This document shows, piece after piece, positions 1-14,584 of a stretch of DNA of 64,000 nucleotides. How positions within the stretch are numbered: the first letter of the stretch is position 1; the number at the start of each line of letters is the position of its first letter. The notes beneath the pieces are model-generated. The model was not told the DNA's origin and searched no databases. It worked only from the letters and a program-made list of their open reading frames with translations. Position numbers and translations under genes: made by a program. Source of the stretch: Verrucomicrobiales bacterium (GTDB taxonomy: Bacteria; Verrucomicrobiota; Verrucomicrobiia; Methylacidiphilales; JAAUTS01); NCBI GenBank assembly GCA_031256975.1, contig JAIRPN010000009.1, forward strand, positions 42,803 to 106,802, in the 5' to 3' direction.

Positions 1-626
1 TGGCTGCGCGCAAAAAACCGCGGACTCATGCCTGCGACTTGCTGGAATTCGGTTTCCGTCGGCCCCGGACACAAACAGGAAACCAACACTCCCTGAGGTT
101 TCAACTCCTCATACAAACCCTCGCTGAAAGATACCACAAAACATTTCGTCGCCGCATATACGGAGAAATATGGCACCGGCTGAAATCCCGCGGTCGACGC
201 AATGTTCAACACAAAACCTTTCTTTGCATGGGTCATCGACGGCAAAAACAACCGGGACAACTCGACCAAATTCACCAGATTAACCTGCAACATGCTGTGA
301 ATCTGCGCTTCATCCAGCTTGAGAAAACTTTTGTTCACTCCGAGCCCGGCATTATTGATCAATCCGCCAACCCGCCAGCCTTCGCGTTCACAGGTTTCAA
401 AAATCCTGCGCGGGCCGTCGTTAGCGTTCAGGTCTGCCGCGACAATCTGCACCTTGACCTTGCCATTGGCAGCCAATTCCTGCCGCAAGGCCAACAACCG
501 CTCCTCGCGCCTGGCTGTCAAAACCAGCGAATATCCCCGCTTGGCGAATTCCCGCGCAAATCCCGCCCCGATCCCGCTGCTTGCTCCGGTAATCAACACG
601 TAGGTGTCAGGTGATATCAACGACAT
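1..626 (-). CDS. Short-chain dehydrogenase/reductase (SDR), 3' end outside the window
   Basis: Partial gene: about 208 N-terminal residues are visible and the reading frame leaves the left edge without a stop. The ATG is at 624-626. Seen: the Rossmann nucleotide motif TGASSGIG at residues 13-20, an NNAG motif near residue 90, the catalytic-Ser strand (NIAST), and the YxxxK pair (YAATK) followed by a PGPTETEF segment. This is the order of a classical SDR, an NAD(P)(H)-dependent oxidoreductase. The TGASSGIG/PGPT combination resembles SDRs acting on acyl or keto substrates, but the substrate cannot be read from sequence. It diverges from ispF across about 100 bp. A TTAGCG word (see the dispersed repeat) lies inside it at 421-426. 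Confidence 0.85.
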   Translation of the reverse strand, partial: MSLISPDTYVLITGASSGIGAGFAREFAKRGYSLVLTARREERLLALRQELAANGKVKVQIVAADLNANDGPRRIFETCEREGWRVGGLINNAGLGVNKSFLKLDEAQIHSMLQVNLVNLVELSRLFLPSMTHAKKGFVLNIASTAGFQPVPYFSVYAATKCFVVSFSEGLYEELKPQGVLVSCLCPGPTETEFQQVAGMSPRFFARS

Positions 627-729
627 GTTCCAAACACTAGCCTCTCTTTCCCGACCGGCACACCTTTTTTGTAAAAGATAAACCGCAAAACTTACTTGGC
701 GGAACAATTCCCGTGTCTATGCTTGCCCC

Positions 730-1206
730 ATGAATCGTGTTGGCATTGGCTATGACGTGCACCAGTTGGTGAAAGGACGCAAACTCATCCTCGGCGGCGT
801 GGAAATCCCGCACGAAACCGGCCTCGACGGCCATTCCGATGCCGACGCCTTGATCCATGCCATCGCCGACGCCTTGCTCGGCGCTTCGGGATTGGAGGAC
901 ATCGGTTACTATTTCCCCAACACCGATCCGCAATGGAAGGACAAACCCAGCCGTGTGTTCCTGGAAAAAATCCGCCAGATGTTGCACACTTCCAACATCA
1001 AGATTGTCAACGTCGACGCCTCGCTGGTCTGTGAAGCGCCGAAAATCAAGCCGCATATCAAGGCGATGAAAGCGGTGATTGCCGAGTCGTTAATGATCAA
1101 AACCGACCAAGTCGGCATCAAGGCCACCACCAACGAAACCATGGGTTTTGTCGGCCGCAAGGAAGGCATTTGCGCCATGGCCGTTGCCAGCCTCGAACTT
1201 CCCTAG
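730..1206 (+). CDS. ispF: 2-C-methyl-D-erythritol 2,4-cyclodiphosphate synthase
   Basis: IspF closes CDP-ME 2-phosphate into MEcPP, releasing CMP, in the cytoplasmic MEP isoprenoid pathway. The 158-residue length is normal for the family. Seen: the N-terminal GYDVHQL metal-ligand motif (Asp9, His11), the GHSDADAL segment with a further metal His, DIGYYFPNTDPQWK in mid-protein, and a C-terminal ATTNETMGFVGRKEG stretch that forms the CDP pocket in known structures. It is the first gene of a short plus-strand run and is followed after 18 bp by tmk. It stands alone, without ispD, so the cytidylyltransferase must be encoded elsewhere. Confidence 0.97.
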   Translation: MNRVGIGYDVHQLVKGRKLILGGVEIPHETGLDGHSDADALIHAIADALLGASGLEDIGYYFPNTDPQWKDKPSRVFLEKIRQMLHTSNIKIVNVDASLVCEAPKIKPHIKAMKAVIAESLMIKTDQVGIKATTNETMGFVGRKEGICAMAVASLELP

Positions 1207-1224
1207 TCCGTCATTAGCGCCAAC

Positions 1225-1872
1225 GTGAAACCGAGATTCATCACTTTTGAAGGTTCCGAGGGTTGTGGCAAAACCACCCAAATCGCCCTGCTGACCGACT
1301 GGCTAAAGCAGCGCGGCGAGACGGTAATCTGTCTGCGCGAACCCGGTGGCACACCGCTCGGCGAGGTCATCCGTCATTTGCTCAAGCATGATCCGGCCGG
1401 ACAAAATATGTCGGCGGAGAGTGAATTGCTGTTGTTCACTTCCAGTCGCGCGGAAATTGTCCGCAAGGTGATTCGCCCGGCGCTAACCGCAAGCCAGTGG
1501 GTAATCTGCGACCGTTTCCACGATTCCACTACCGTTTACCAAGGCATCGCCCGCGGCCTCGATCTGGACTCCGTCAGCGCCATCAATAATTTCGCACTCG
1601 GCAATACCCTGCCCTCCCTGACCTTGTTTCTCGACCTCGATCCGGAGGAGTCGCGCAAACGCATGCTACGCCGCGTTCGCCCGCTCGGGGAAAGCGACCG
1701 GATGGAAAGCGAGCCGCCGGAATTCTACGAAAAAGTCATCAACGGTTACCGCCAGCTCGCTAACAACGAACCGCAACGCGTTAAGCGCATTGACGCTAAC
1801 GGTGATAAAAATGTCGTATTCACCAGAATTTTAACGGAGGTCCAGCATGCCTTTTCCGGCCAATTGGATTGA
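1225..1872 (+). CDS. tmk: Thymidylate kinase
   Basis: Phosphorylates dTMP to dTDP with ATP in dTTP synthesis. The 215-residue product has the P-loop GSEGCGKTT at residues 10-18, the DRFHDSTTVYQG segment that carries the DR(Y/F/H) substrate-binding motif, and FLDLDPEESRKRMLRR before the lid. The start is a GTG; no ATG is available at a sensible place, and the N-terminus KPRFITFEG is canonical from this codon. The last 26 bases overlap holB, a common bacterial pairing that suggests translational coupling. A TTAGCG word sits in the 18-bp gap to ispF. Confidence 0.96.
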   Translation: MKPRFITFEGSEGCGKTTQIALLTDWLKQRGETVICLREPGGTPLGEVIRHLLKHDPAGQNMSAESELLLFTSSRAEIVRKVIRPALTASQWVICDRFHDSTTVYQGIARGLDLDSVSAINNFALGNTLPSLTLFLDLDPEESRKRMLRRVRPLGESDRMESEPPEFYEKVINGYRQLANNEPQRVKRIDANGDKNVVFTRILTEVQHAFSGQLD

Positions 1873-2698
1873 GGAACGACTGGCTCACGCCCGCAAAGAA
1901 AACCGGATGGCTCACGCCTATCTGCTGGTGGGCAATGATCTTGATCAACTCCGCGCCTTGTTCTTGCGTTTAGCGTCACAATTGCTGGACGCTAATTCGG
2001 AGAATCACCCCGACCTGCATGTCATTCAGCCGGAATCCAAATCTCGTCGCCTGACTGTCGAACAAATCCGCAATCTGGAACAGCAACTCCAACTCAAGGC
2101 GCGTCAGGCAAAAACCAAGGTTGCCGGCATCATCGCCGCCGACCGCATGTGCATCGGTTCTGCCGAGGCCGCTAACGCTTTCCTGAAAACCCTGGAGGAA
2201 CCGCCCGACAATACGGTAATCTTCCTGCTCACGGACCGCTTGGAGCAATTGCTTCCCACCATCCGCTCCCGCTGTCTGGTATTGCAAATCGAATCCGGTG
2301 AAACATCACCGTTAGCGTCGGCGGAAACCCCGGCATGGGCCAAAAACTGGCTGGCCGTTAGCGGTCCCCCCGCCGATCAGGCTTACCGCCGGGCCGGTTT
2401 ATTGTCCGCACATTGGAAACAGCTGCGGGAACGGGTTGAGACCCAAACCGGGGAGAAAAATAACGCCGACGAAGACGCCCTGCCGGCTTTGGTCGAGGCA
2501 GAATACTTGCTGGCCCGGGATAATAGCATCCGTGCACTAATCATCGCCGCTTGGCGCCAGCATGACCGATCCGCAGCCACCCAGACAGTCAATGGATTGG
2601 AAGATTTGCGCTACGCCTTGAGCCGGAATATTGAACAAAATTTGGCTTTGGAACGTATCTGTTTGAAGATTTCAGGCCTTATTGAGGACAAATTTTAA
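1847..2698 (+). CDS. holB: DNA polymerase III clamp-loader subunit delta'
   Basis: The delta' subunit is part of the clamp loader that places the beta clamp on primed DNA. The 283-residue protein begins within the end of tmk; a GGAGG at 1836-1840 supports this ATG. Seen: AYLLVGNDLDQLR near residue 25 in place of a working Walker A, ENHPDLHVI, and the family signature AANAFLKTLEEPP followed by a sensor-type RSRC motif. The Cys-rich zinc module that many bacterial delta'/tau proteins carry before the HPDL segment is missing: only a short linker joins the two parts. A diverged C-terminal collar domain follows. Position after tmk supports the call. Confidence 0.9.
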   Translation: MPFPANWIEERLAHARKENRMAHAYLLVGNDLDQLRALFLRLASQLLDANSENHPDLHVIQPESKSRRLTVEQIRNLEQQLQLKARQAKTKVAGIIAADRMCIGSAEAANAFLKTLEEPPDNTVIFLLTDRLEQLLPTIRSRCLVLQIESGETSPLASAETPAWAKNWLAVSGPPADQAYRRAGLLSAHWKQLRERVETQTGEKNNADEDALPALVEAEYLLARDNSIRALIIAAWRQHDRSAATQTVNGLEDLRYALSRNIEQNLALERICLKISGLIEDKF

Positions 2699-2776
2699 CT
2701 TTATCATTAAAGCGGAAATTGATTGCACATCATGCACTTTGAGTTAATCTAATCCCCTCAATAAGGAATCTAAATA

Positions 2777-3247
2777 ATGGAACTCAAAGAAATTAAATCA
2801 GTGATCGACCTCATGTCCCGCAACGGATTGAGCGAATTTGAACTGGAAAAAGACGATTTTAAAATCCGCATCTGCAAATCCTCCGCCACGGCCGTACCAC
2901 AGGTCGTTTATCAGCAAAATCCGGTCCCGGTGACGATTCCTGCCGCCGCCACGGCAGCTCCCGGCGTTAGCGCTGCCCCGGCTGCCGCTGAAACCCCAAA
3001 ACAGAATCTTCCCACCATCAATTCCCCGATGGTCGGCACCTTCTACCGCACCCCTTCCCCGGATTCCGCTCCCTACGTGGAAGTCGGCACCGAAGTCAAC
3101 GAAGACACCGTCGTCTGCATCATCGAAGCGATGAAAGTCATGAATGAAATCAAGGCCGAGACCAAGGGCGTCATCACCGCTGTGCTCGCCGAAGGCGGCA
3201 AGTCGGTGGAATTCGGCCAGCCGTTGTTCAGCATCAAACCCCTCTAA
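2777..3247 (+). CDS. accB: Biotin carboxyl carrier protein of acetyl-CoA carboxylase
   Basis: Carries biotin between the carboxylase and transcarboxylase parts of acetyl-CoA carboxylase, the committed step of fatty-acid synthesis. 156 residues: an N-terminal helix region, a Pro/Ala-rich linker at about residues 50-75, and a C-terminal biotinyl domain with the EAMKVMNEI motif; Lys120 is the expected biotinylated residue. AAGGA about 8 bases before the ATG acts as ribosome binding site. The 78-bp gap after holB is AT-rich and probably holds the accBC promoter, though no clean -35/-10 pair was found. accC follows after 10 bp. Confidence 0.97.
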   Translation: MELKEIKSVIDLMSRNGLSEFELEKDDFKIRICKSSATAVPQVVYQQNPVPVTIPAAATAAPGVSAAPAAAETPKQNLPTINSPMVGTFYRTPSPDSAPYVEVGTEVNEDTVVCIIEAMKVMNEIKAETKGVITAVLAEGGKSVEFGQPLFSIKPL

Positions 3248-3257
3248 ACCTACCGAC

Positions 3258-4634
3258 ATGTTTGACAAGGTATTAATCGCCAACCGCGGTGAGATTGCTC
3301 TCCGTATTATCCGCGCCTGCAAGGAACTCGGTATCCATACCGTCGCTGTCTATTCGGAAGCCGACGCCGATTCGGTGCACATGCATGTGGCTGACGAGGC
3401 CGTCTGCATCGGCAAGGGCCCCAGCTCGGAAAGCTATCTGAAGATCGACCGCATCATCAGCGCCGCCGAGATCACCGACGTGGACGCCATCCATCCGGGT
3501 TACGGCTTCCTGTCGGAACGCGCCCACTTCGCCGAGGTTTGCGAAAGCTGCAACATCACCTTCATCGGGCCTTCCGCTGAAGCCATCAAAAAGATGGGCG
3601 ACAAGGCCACCGCGCGTGAAACCGCCAAGAAAGCCGGCGTACCGATCACTCCCGGCAGTGACGGCCCGGTGGAAACCGAGCAGGAAGCGCTCAAGGTTGC
3701 CAAGAAGATCGGTTATCCGGTCATGATCAAGGCGGTCGCCGGCGGCGGCGGCAAAGGCATGCGCGCCGTGCATAACGACGTCAGCCTGGTGCAAGGCTTC
3801 CACTCCGCCCGCATGGAAGCGGAAAAAGCCTTTGGTAATCCGGCGGTTTACATCGAAAAATTGATCGAGAACCCGCACCATATCGAATTCCAGATTATGG
3901 CCGACAAAAAGGGCAAGGTGGTCCATGTCGGCGAGCGTGATTGCTCGATCCAGCGTCGCAACCAGAAGCTTTTGGAAGAATCCCCTTCCCCGATTCTGAC
4001 AGCTGACCTGCGCAAAAAGATGGGCAAGGCCGCGATCAAGCTGGCCGAGGCGGTGAATTACGTCAATGCCGGCACCATCGAGTTTTTGGTCGATGACGAC
4101 GGCAATTTCTATTTCATGGAAATGAACACCCGTATCCAGGTCGAGCATCCGATCACCGAGGAAGTATACGGCGTGGATCTGGTGAAAGAACAAATTCGCA
4201 TCGCGGCAGGCCTGCCCCTGGGCAAGGAATTCGACAATCTGCAGCCCTTGCGCCACGCCATCGAGTTCCGTGTCAATGCCGAGGACCCGTTCAACAACTT
4301 CCGCCCTTCACCCGGAAAAATCGAGTTGTATTACGCTCCCGGCGGCCATGGCGTCCGCGTTGACTCACACGTCTATGGTGGTTATGTGATCCCGCCATTG
4401 TATGACTCCATGATCGGCAAGATCATCTCCTACGGGCGCGATCGTCAGACGGCCATTGACCGCTTGAGTCGTGCGCTCGACGAAACCGTAGTGAAGGGCA
4501 TTTCTACAACCATCCCGTTGGGACAGGTCATCCTACGCGACGTGGAATTCCGTCGCGGCAAATACTCCACCCACTTCGTCCAGCAATTGATGGAAAAAAG
4601 CCAGATTTTGCAGGGCGATGAATCCAAGAAGTGA
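3258..4634 (+). CDS. accC: Biotin carboxylase subunit of acetyl-CoA carboxylase
   Basis: ATP- and bicarbonate-dependent carboxylation of AccB-bound biotin. The 458-residue product from the ATG at 3258 has the normal N-terminus [17 protein letters not shown]; the frame is open further upstream through accB but that part is not conserved coding. Seen: the biotin carboxylase N-domain, an ATP-grasp domain with the glycine-rich loop GGGGKGMRA near residue 165, [12 protein letters not shown], the [12 protein letters not shown] segment, and [14 protein letters not shown], which holds metal and catalytic residues. No TTAGCG word occurs inside this gene. It forms an operon with accB, and probably with thiE 16 bp downstream. 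Confidence 0.98.
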   Translation: MFDKVLIANRGEIALRIIRACKELGIHTVAVYSEADADSVHMHVADEAVCIGKGPSSESYLKIDRIISAAEITDVDAIHPGYGFLSERAHFAEVCESCNITFIGPSAEAIKKMGDKATARETAKKAGVPITPGSDGPVETEQEALKVAKKIGYPVMIKAVAGGGGKGMRAVHNDVSLVQGFHSARMEAEKAFGNPAVYIEKLIENPHHIEFQIMADKKGKVVHVGERDCSIQRRNQKLLEESPSPILTADLRKKMGKAAIKLAEAVNYVNAGTIEFLVDDDGNFYFMEMNTRIQVEHPITEEVYGVDLVKEQIRIAAGLPLGKEFDNLQPLRHAIEFRVNAEDPFNNFRPSPGKIELYYAPGGHGVRVDSHVYGGYVIPPLYDSMIGKIISYGRDRQTAIDRLSRALDETVVKGISTTIPLGQVILRDVEFRRGKYSTHFVQQLMEKSQILQGDESKK

Positions 4635-4650
4635 GGCAAGGCCAACCGCC

Positions 4651-5292
4651 ATGACCAAGGACCAGGCGATACAAAAGCTGCACGATGCCAGACTTTACGC
4701 CATCTTGGACACCGGTTATTCCAATCCCGCTGATTGGCCACGGCTTACCCGTGAACTGATCAGCGGCGGGGTTGGCGCTTTGCAAATCCGCGCCAAACAC
4801 TCCGCCAACGACGAAATTGCGGCCTGGGCGCGCGAGATTCTCGCCATTAGCGCCCCTGCGGGCGTGCCCTTGATCATCAACGACCATCCGGAAATCACCG
4901 TTAGCGTTGGTGCCAATGGCTGCCATGTCGGCCAGGACGATTTCAGCGTGGCAGAAACCAGGAAAACCGTGGGGGACGGCATTTTCATCGGCAAATCCAC
5001 CCATTCTCTGGAGCAAGCCATTGCCGCCCAGCAGGAAGGCGCCGACTACATCGGATTCGGACCGATTTTTTCCACGCCAACCAAGCCGGACTACCGCCCG
5101 ATAGGAGCGCAAGACATCCGCGAGATGGCGGAGAAGATTCAAATCCCACATTTCTGCATCGGCGGGATCAAAAAGGAAAACGTGCCAGCCCTAAAATCAC
5201 AGGGAGCCCGACGGGTGGTAATTGTTTCGGGATTGTTACAAAACGACAACCCTTGCGCTTACGCGCAGAAAGTTTGCCGCATATTGGCCTGA
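4651..5292 (+). CDS. thiE: Thiamine-phosphate synthase
   Basis: ThiE couples HMP-pyrophosphate and carboxythiazole phosphate into thiamine phosphate. From the ATG at 4651 the product has 213 residues; an alternative ATG at 4618 lies inside the end of accC and is less likely, because AAGG about 9 bases before 4651 fits a ribosome binding site. Seen: a TIM-barrel protein with GVGALQIRAKHS, the PLIINDHPEI strand, GCHVGQDD, IGKSTHSLEQA, GADYIGFGPIFSTPTKPDY and a phosphate-binding IGGI loop, all typical of ThiE (the related TenI lacks the full substrate set). No TPP riboswitch is visible; the gene directly follows accC. Confidence 0.93.
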   Translation: MTKDQAIQKLHDARLYAILDTGYSNPADWPRLTRELISGGVGALQIRAKHSANDEIAAWAREILAISAPAGVPLIINDHPEITVSVGANGCHVGQDDFSVAETRKTVGDGIFIGKSTHSLEQAIAAQQEGADYIGFGPIFSTPTKPDYRPIGAQDIREMAEKIQIPHFCIGGIKKENVPALKSQGARRVVIVSGLLQNDNPCAYAQKVCRILA

Positions 5293-5321
5293 TTCGCCTT
5301 TCACGTGACAGCAAAACAACA

Positions 5322-5528
5322 TCACTGGTCGGCAAACACGTCCTTGTAAGTGCATTTCAGCCGTTCAAGGATTTTACTCAGCGAACGCAAGGTTATACTT
5401 TGCTGTCTTTGTTCCAAACGAAACACGGTCGAAGGAGTGACACCGAGAATATGGGCAAACTCCGCATATGTCCGGTCCGCTCTTTTTTGCCTTATAAATA
5501 CCGCAAGTTTATGATCTAGATTATTCAC
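5322..5528 (-). CDS. Small XRE-family helix-turn-helix regulator
   Basis: A 68-residue protein consisting of little more than an HTH_3/XRE domain: the first helices (LAVFIRQKRADRTYAEFA), then the turn and recognition helix (LGVTPSTVFRLEQ), then SLSKILERL and a KDVFAD tail. Such single-domain proteins bind DNA as dimers and are often autoregulators or antitoxin-like. The start is GTG (5526-5528), fixed by a perfect AGGAGG (complement of 5534-5539) six bases upstream, one of the best ribosome binding sites in the window. No partner toxin is adjacent. It converges on thiE; the AT-rich 176 bp upstream should contain its promoter. Target unknown. Confidence 0.8.
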   Translation of the reverse strand: MNNLDHKLAVFIRQKRADRTYAEFAHILGVTPSTVFRLEQRQQSITLRSLSKILERLKCTYKDVFADQ

Positions 5529-5705
5529 AACTGCCTCCTAAGTTGCCAAGAAATCTATTCCCCTTGCAGAATTTATCACATTGATAGCGTTTTGCTTATA
5601 AAAAATTTTTGCTTCATTGAATTAACCAAATAATTCATCATTTATGGAATATAGGCAGCTAAATACAACGTATTACTCAAAAAGTATATTATACAAAGAT
5701 TACAC

Positions 5706-5740
5706 AAAAAAGCCGCCTGGGTATCACCAAACGGCTTTTT
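5706..5740 (-). terminator. Rho-independent terminator of gyrA
   Basis: Stem AAAAAGCCG / CGGCTTTTT with a 16-base loop that itself contains a short TGG/CCA pairing. It lies 16 bases after the gyrA stop, and in the minus direction the stem runs into a T tract. The flanking A and T runs make it usable from both sides. Confidence 0.8.
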
Positions 5741-5755
5741 GAAGCTTAGGCTCGA

Positions 5756-8362
5756 TTATAAGCTGGCCTGATCCTCTTCTGAGTCATCTTCCGAGCTGAT
5801 CACCGGGGCAATGGCCTTCAACTTATCGCCACTGTCCAGTGTGACCAATTTCACGCCCTGGGTATTGCGTCCGCATTCACGGATACCTTCCACCGGAATA
5901 CGTACCATCTGGCCCTTGGCGGTAATCAGCATGATTTCATCCTGATCGTTTACCGTTAGCGCCCCGACCACGGCCCCGGTCTTTTCACCGGTCTTCATGG
6001 TGATAATTCCCTTACCGCCGCGCGATTGCTGGCGGTACTCCTCAAACGAAGTGCGTTTGCCAATGCCATTTTCACCGGCAACCAGCAAGGTCGCCTTCGA
6101 ATCGACGATCGACAGGGCCACGACTTCATCGCCTTTTTCCAGCGAAATGCCGCGCACACCGGTGGCCGGACGCCCCATGCTGCGTACGTCTTCCTCACTG
6201 AAACGAATGCTCATGCCTTCCTTGGTGATCAACACCGCTTCGCTATGACCGGCGGTTAGCTTGACCTCGATCAAGGTATCGCCTTGGTCAATGCCAATGG
6301 CGATAATGCCGCCCTTTCGGGTGTTGGAAAAATCCACCAACGGCGTCTTCTTCACCGTGCCGTTGCGGGTCGCGAAAAACACATATTGATCGCCATAAGT
6401 CCAGGTTTCATCCTCGTTATTGGCCCCACGGCGGGATTCAACCGGCAACATCGCCACTACTTTTTCCGAACTTTGCAGCGAAAGCACATTGGCAATATTG
6501 CGCCCCTTGGCAGCGCGGGAACCTTCCGGAATCTCATGCACCCGCTCGACGTACACGCGCCCTGTGTTGGTGAAGAACATCAGGTAATCGTGCGTGCTGG
6601 CACTGTACATGCGCTCGACGAAATCCTGTTCGTCTTCCGATTCAGTCTGTCGCGTGGTTTGGCCGATGACGCCCTTGCCGCCGCGACGCTGCGAACGGTA
6701 ACTGGATTTATTGGTGCGCTTGATCAGGCCGTTGTGCGTCAGCGTAATGATCATGCTCTCGTCGGCAATCAGGTCCTCGATCGCCATTTCGCCCTCATCC
6801 GGCACGATCTGCGTGCGACGGGGCGTGGCGTGTTTTTCCTTGATGGTCTTGAGTTCCGCCTTGATGATGCTGAGCACACGCTTCTCACTCTTGAGAATAT
6901 CGAGTAAGTCCGTGATCAATTCCAGCAGCTCGGCGTATTCCTTCTTGGTCTTTTCCTGTTCCAGGCCGACCAGCTGATAGAGGCGCAGTTCGAGAATCGC
7001 GTTGATCTGGTCTTCGCTGAACAAATAACGGCCTTCCTGCAAACGGGCCTCGCTGCGGATCATGACGCCGAATTTCTCCACGTTCTTGCGGGTGAACTCA
7101 TAACCCATCAATTTCAAACGCGCTTCGTCGCGGGTCTTGGATTCACGGATTAACTTGATGAATTCGTCCAGATTGGCGAGGGCGATCAGGAAACCTTCCA
7201 GGATCTCCGCACGTTTCTCCGCATTGGCGAGCTCGAATTTGGTACGGCGAATCACCACTTCGCGGCGGTGTTCGATGTAGCAAACGATCATCTCTTTGAC
7301 GTTCAGAATCTTCGGCCGCCGCTGGTCAATCGCCAGCATGTTGGCGCTAAAACTGGATTCCAGCGCGGTCAACTTGTACAAGTTATTGATGACCACCTTG
7401 ATCGCCGCATCACGCTTCAACTCAATCACCACGCGGGTGTTTTCATCCGATTCGTCACGAATGGCGGTAATGTCGGTCAGCGTCTTTTCATTGACCAGTT
7501 CCGCAATGCGTTCCACCAAAGTCGCACGGTTCACGCCGAATGGAATTTCATCAACTACAATGACTTCCTTGCCACCTTTCATTTCCTCGGTGTGTAACTT
7601 GCCACGGATTTTCACCGAACCCTTGCCGGTGGTGAAATACTTTTTGATGCCGTCCATGCCCAAAATCGAGCAGCCGGTCGGGAAATCAGGTCCCTTGATA
7701 TATTTCAGCAAATCTTCCGGCTTAACCTCGGGATTGTCGATCACGGCATAAATGCCATCAATCACCTCGCCCAGGTTGTGCGGCGGAATATTGGTCGCCA
7801 TACCGACGGCGATACCGGTACCGCCATTGACAATCAAATTCGGGAACGCCGACGGAAACACCACCGGCTCAGTCAAACGTTCATCGTAATTAGGGACAAA
7901 ATCAACCGTATCCTTATCCATGTCCTCCATCAGACTGCCGCCCAAGGCGGTCAAACGGGCTTCGGTATAACGCATGGCCGCCGGTGGATCACCTTCGACA
8001 GAACCGAAGTTACCCTGCGGGTCAACCAGCATATCGCGCATCGACCAAGGCTGAGCCATGTGCACCAAGGTCGGATAAATGACCGCTTCACCGTGCGGAT
8101 GGTAGTTACCGGAAGTGTCACCGCAAATTTTCGCGCATTTCATGTGCTTGCGGCCGGGGTACAGGTTCAGTTCGTGCATCGCAAACAGGATGCGGCGCTG
8201 CGAGGGCTTCAAACCATCGCGCACATCCGGCAAGGCGCGGGAGATGATGACCGACATGGAATAATCAAGGAACGAATCCTTGATTTCATCGGCCACGTTG
8301 ATTTTTTCCACTTTCTCGTTAGGTGCGAAAAGCGATGTTGAAGGGATAATGTCGTCTGCCAT
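5756..8362 (-). CDS. gyrA: DNA gyrase subunit A
   Basis: The catalytic breakage-reunion subunit of DNA gyrase. 868 residues, the normal size. Seen: the N-terminal SFLDYSMSVIISRALPDVRDGLKP segment, GDTSGNYHPHGEAV (the quinolone-resistance region), AAMRYTEARL with the active-site Tyr, an extended coiled-coil arm in the middle, and a C-terminal beta-pinwheel with the GyrA-box sequence QRRGGKG. Position 83-equivalent is Thr/Ser-type (GDTSGNYHPHG), so no resistance substitution is evident. gyrB lies 47 bp upstream on the same strand, forming a gyrB-gyrA pair; that gap holds two TTAGCG words in the same orientation (8386, 8402). A terminator follows. Confidence 0.98.
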   Translation of the reverse strand: MADDIIPSTSLFAPNEKVEKINVADEIKDSFLDYSMSVIISRALPDVRDGLKPSQRRILFAMHELNLYPGRKHMKCAKICGDTSGNYHPHGEAVIYPTLVHMAQPWSMRDMLVDPQGNFGSVEGDPPAAMRYTEARLTALGGSLMEDMDKDTVDFVPNYDERLTEPVVFPSAFPNLIVNGGTGIAVGMATNIPPHNLGEVIDGIYAVIDNPEVKPEDLLKYIKGPDFPTGCSILGMDGIKKYFTTGKGSVKIRGKLHTEEMKGGKEVIVVDEIPFGVNRATLVERIAELVNEKTLTDITAIRDESDENTRVVIELKRDAAIKVVINNLYKLTALESSFSANMLAIDQRRPKILNVKEMIVCYIEHRREVVIRRTKFELANAEKRAEILEGFLIALANLDEFIKLIRESKTRDEARLKLMGYEFTRKNVEKFGVMIRSEARLQEGRYLFSEDQINAILELRLYQLVGLEQEKTKKEYAELLELITDLLDILKSEKRVLSIIKAELKTIKEKHATPRRTQIVPDEGEMAIEDLIADESMIITLTHNGLIKRTNKSSYRSQRRGGKGVIGQTTRQTESEDEQDFVERMYSASTHDYLMFFTNTGRVYVERVHEIPEGSRAAKGRNIANVLSLQSSEKVVAMLPVESRRGANNEDETWTYGDQYVFFATRNGTVKKTPLVDFSNTRKGGIIAIGIDQGDTLIEVKLTAGHSEAVLITKEGMSIRFSEEDVRSMGRPATGVRGISLEKGDEVVALSIVDSKATLLVAGENGIGKRTSFEEYRQQSRGGKGIITMKTGEKTGAVVGALTVNDQDEIMLITAKGQMVRIPVEGIRECGRNTQGVKLVTLDSGDKLKAIAPVISSEDDSEEDQASL

Positions 8363-8409
8363 AAATTTAATTCAATACTTCGTGGTTAGCGTGTTTGGTC
8401 ATTAGCGGG

Positions 8410-11028
<2,619 letters not shown>

Positions 11029-11144
11029 TTATCCGCAAAAGTCAATATTTTTTCCGGCTATAAACATCTAAAAAATCACGGATTAACACGAATACACCCC
11101 TACCAAAACCAAGCTGATTCGCGTTCATTTCTGCTTATTGGCAA

Positions 11145-11184
11145 ACAAAAAAGACGCTAACCGCGATCCCGCGGTTAGCGTCTT
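11145..11184 (-). terminator. nrdJ terminator built from an inverted pair of the TTAGCG word
   Basis: A perfect 15-bp stem (AAGACGCTAACCGCG at 11151-11165 and its complement at 11170-11184) with the loop ATCC. Read on the minus strand it lies 28 bases after the nrdJ stop and is followed by six T residues (complement of the A run at 11147-11152), a textbook intrinsic terminator. Each arm contains GGTTAGCG, the core of the dispersed word, in opposite orientations. The same use of inverted signal pairs as terminators is known for uptake sequences in Neisseria and Haemophilus. Confidence 0.9.
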
Positions 11185-11212
11185 CAAGAGGAATTTCGTT
11201 ATTAGCGCCCAA

Positions 11213-14209
<2,997 letters not shown>

Positions 14210-14584
14210 ATCTCCTTTTATTTAACTTATACAAACTATTTAACTTCCTTAAAAGAGCAATGTCCACCCACACTATACATCGGACAAGCATCGGAGCGTA
14301 ACCCTATTAGTTGTGTCGTCAACTCAAAACCCCTTCAAAAGCCACAAAAATTTTGTACAATCAAAATACGAAAAAAAAATCACTCCGCAACCCTTGATTT
14401 TAAGCCCAAAAACGACACCGAATTGTTTTAAATTTGACAAAAACTTTTTAAGTAAATAGTCAATTTTTGTCGTTTTTAGCGACATTTTCGGTACTTTTCC
14501 GCAAACCATTAACCTTGCCGACTACCGCCATTAGCCCACCTTTCCCTTGGTTGCGCTCTTCCGTAATGGGGATATGTTTCAAGC
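14210..14584. other. AT-rich gap between nrdJ and the lipoprotein gene
   Basis: 375 bp without a supported gene. It must hold the divergent promoters of nrdJ (minus) and the BamE-like gene (plus). The stretch at 14270-14283 resembles one half of an NrdR box, but the other half is missing. Complementary arms AAAACGAC (14408 region) and GTCGTTTT (14469 region) bracket the most AT-rich part. One TTTAGCG word lies at 14475. No B12-box was found. Confidence 0.5.

Noticed and set aside
3273..4256. A 327-codon minus-strand frame inside accC
   Set aside because: Shadow of a conserved biotin carboxylase with all motifs on the plus strand.
4635..4650. TPP riboswitch before thiE
   Set aside because: Only 16 bases separate accC and thiE.
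14270..14283. Possible NrdR box upstream of nrdJ
   Set aside because: Only one half matches the consensus and no second box is found at the usual spacing.
14210..14584. Cobalamin riboswitch before nrdJ
   Set aside because: No B12-box or its complement in the gap.
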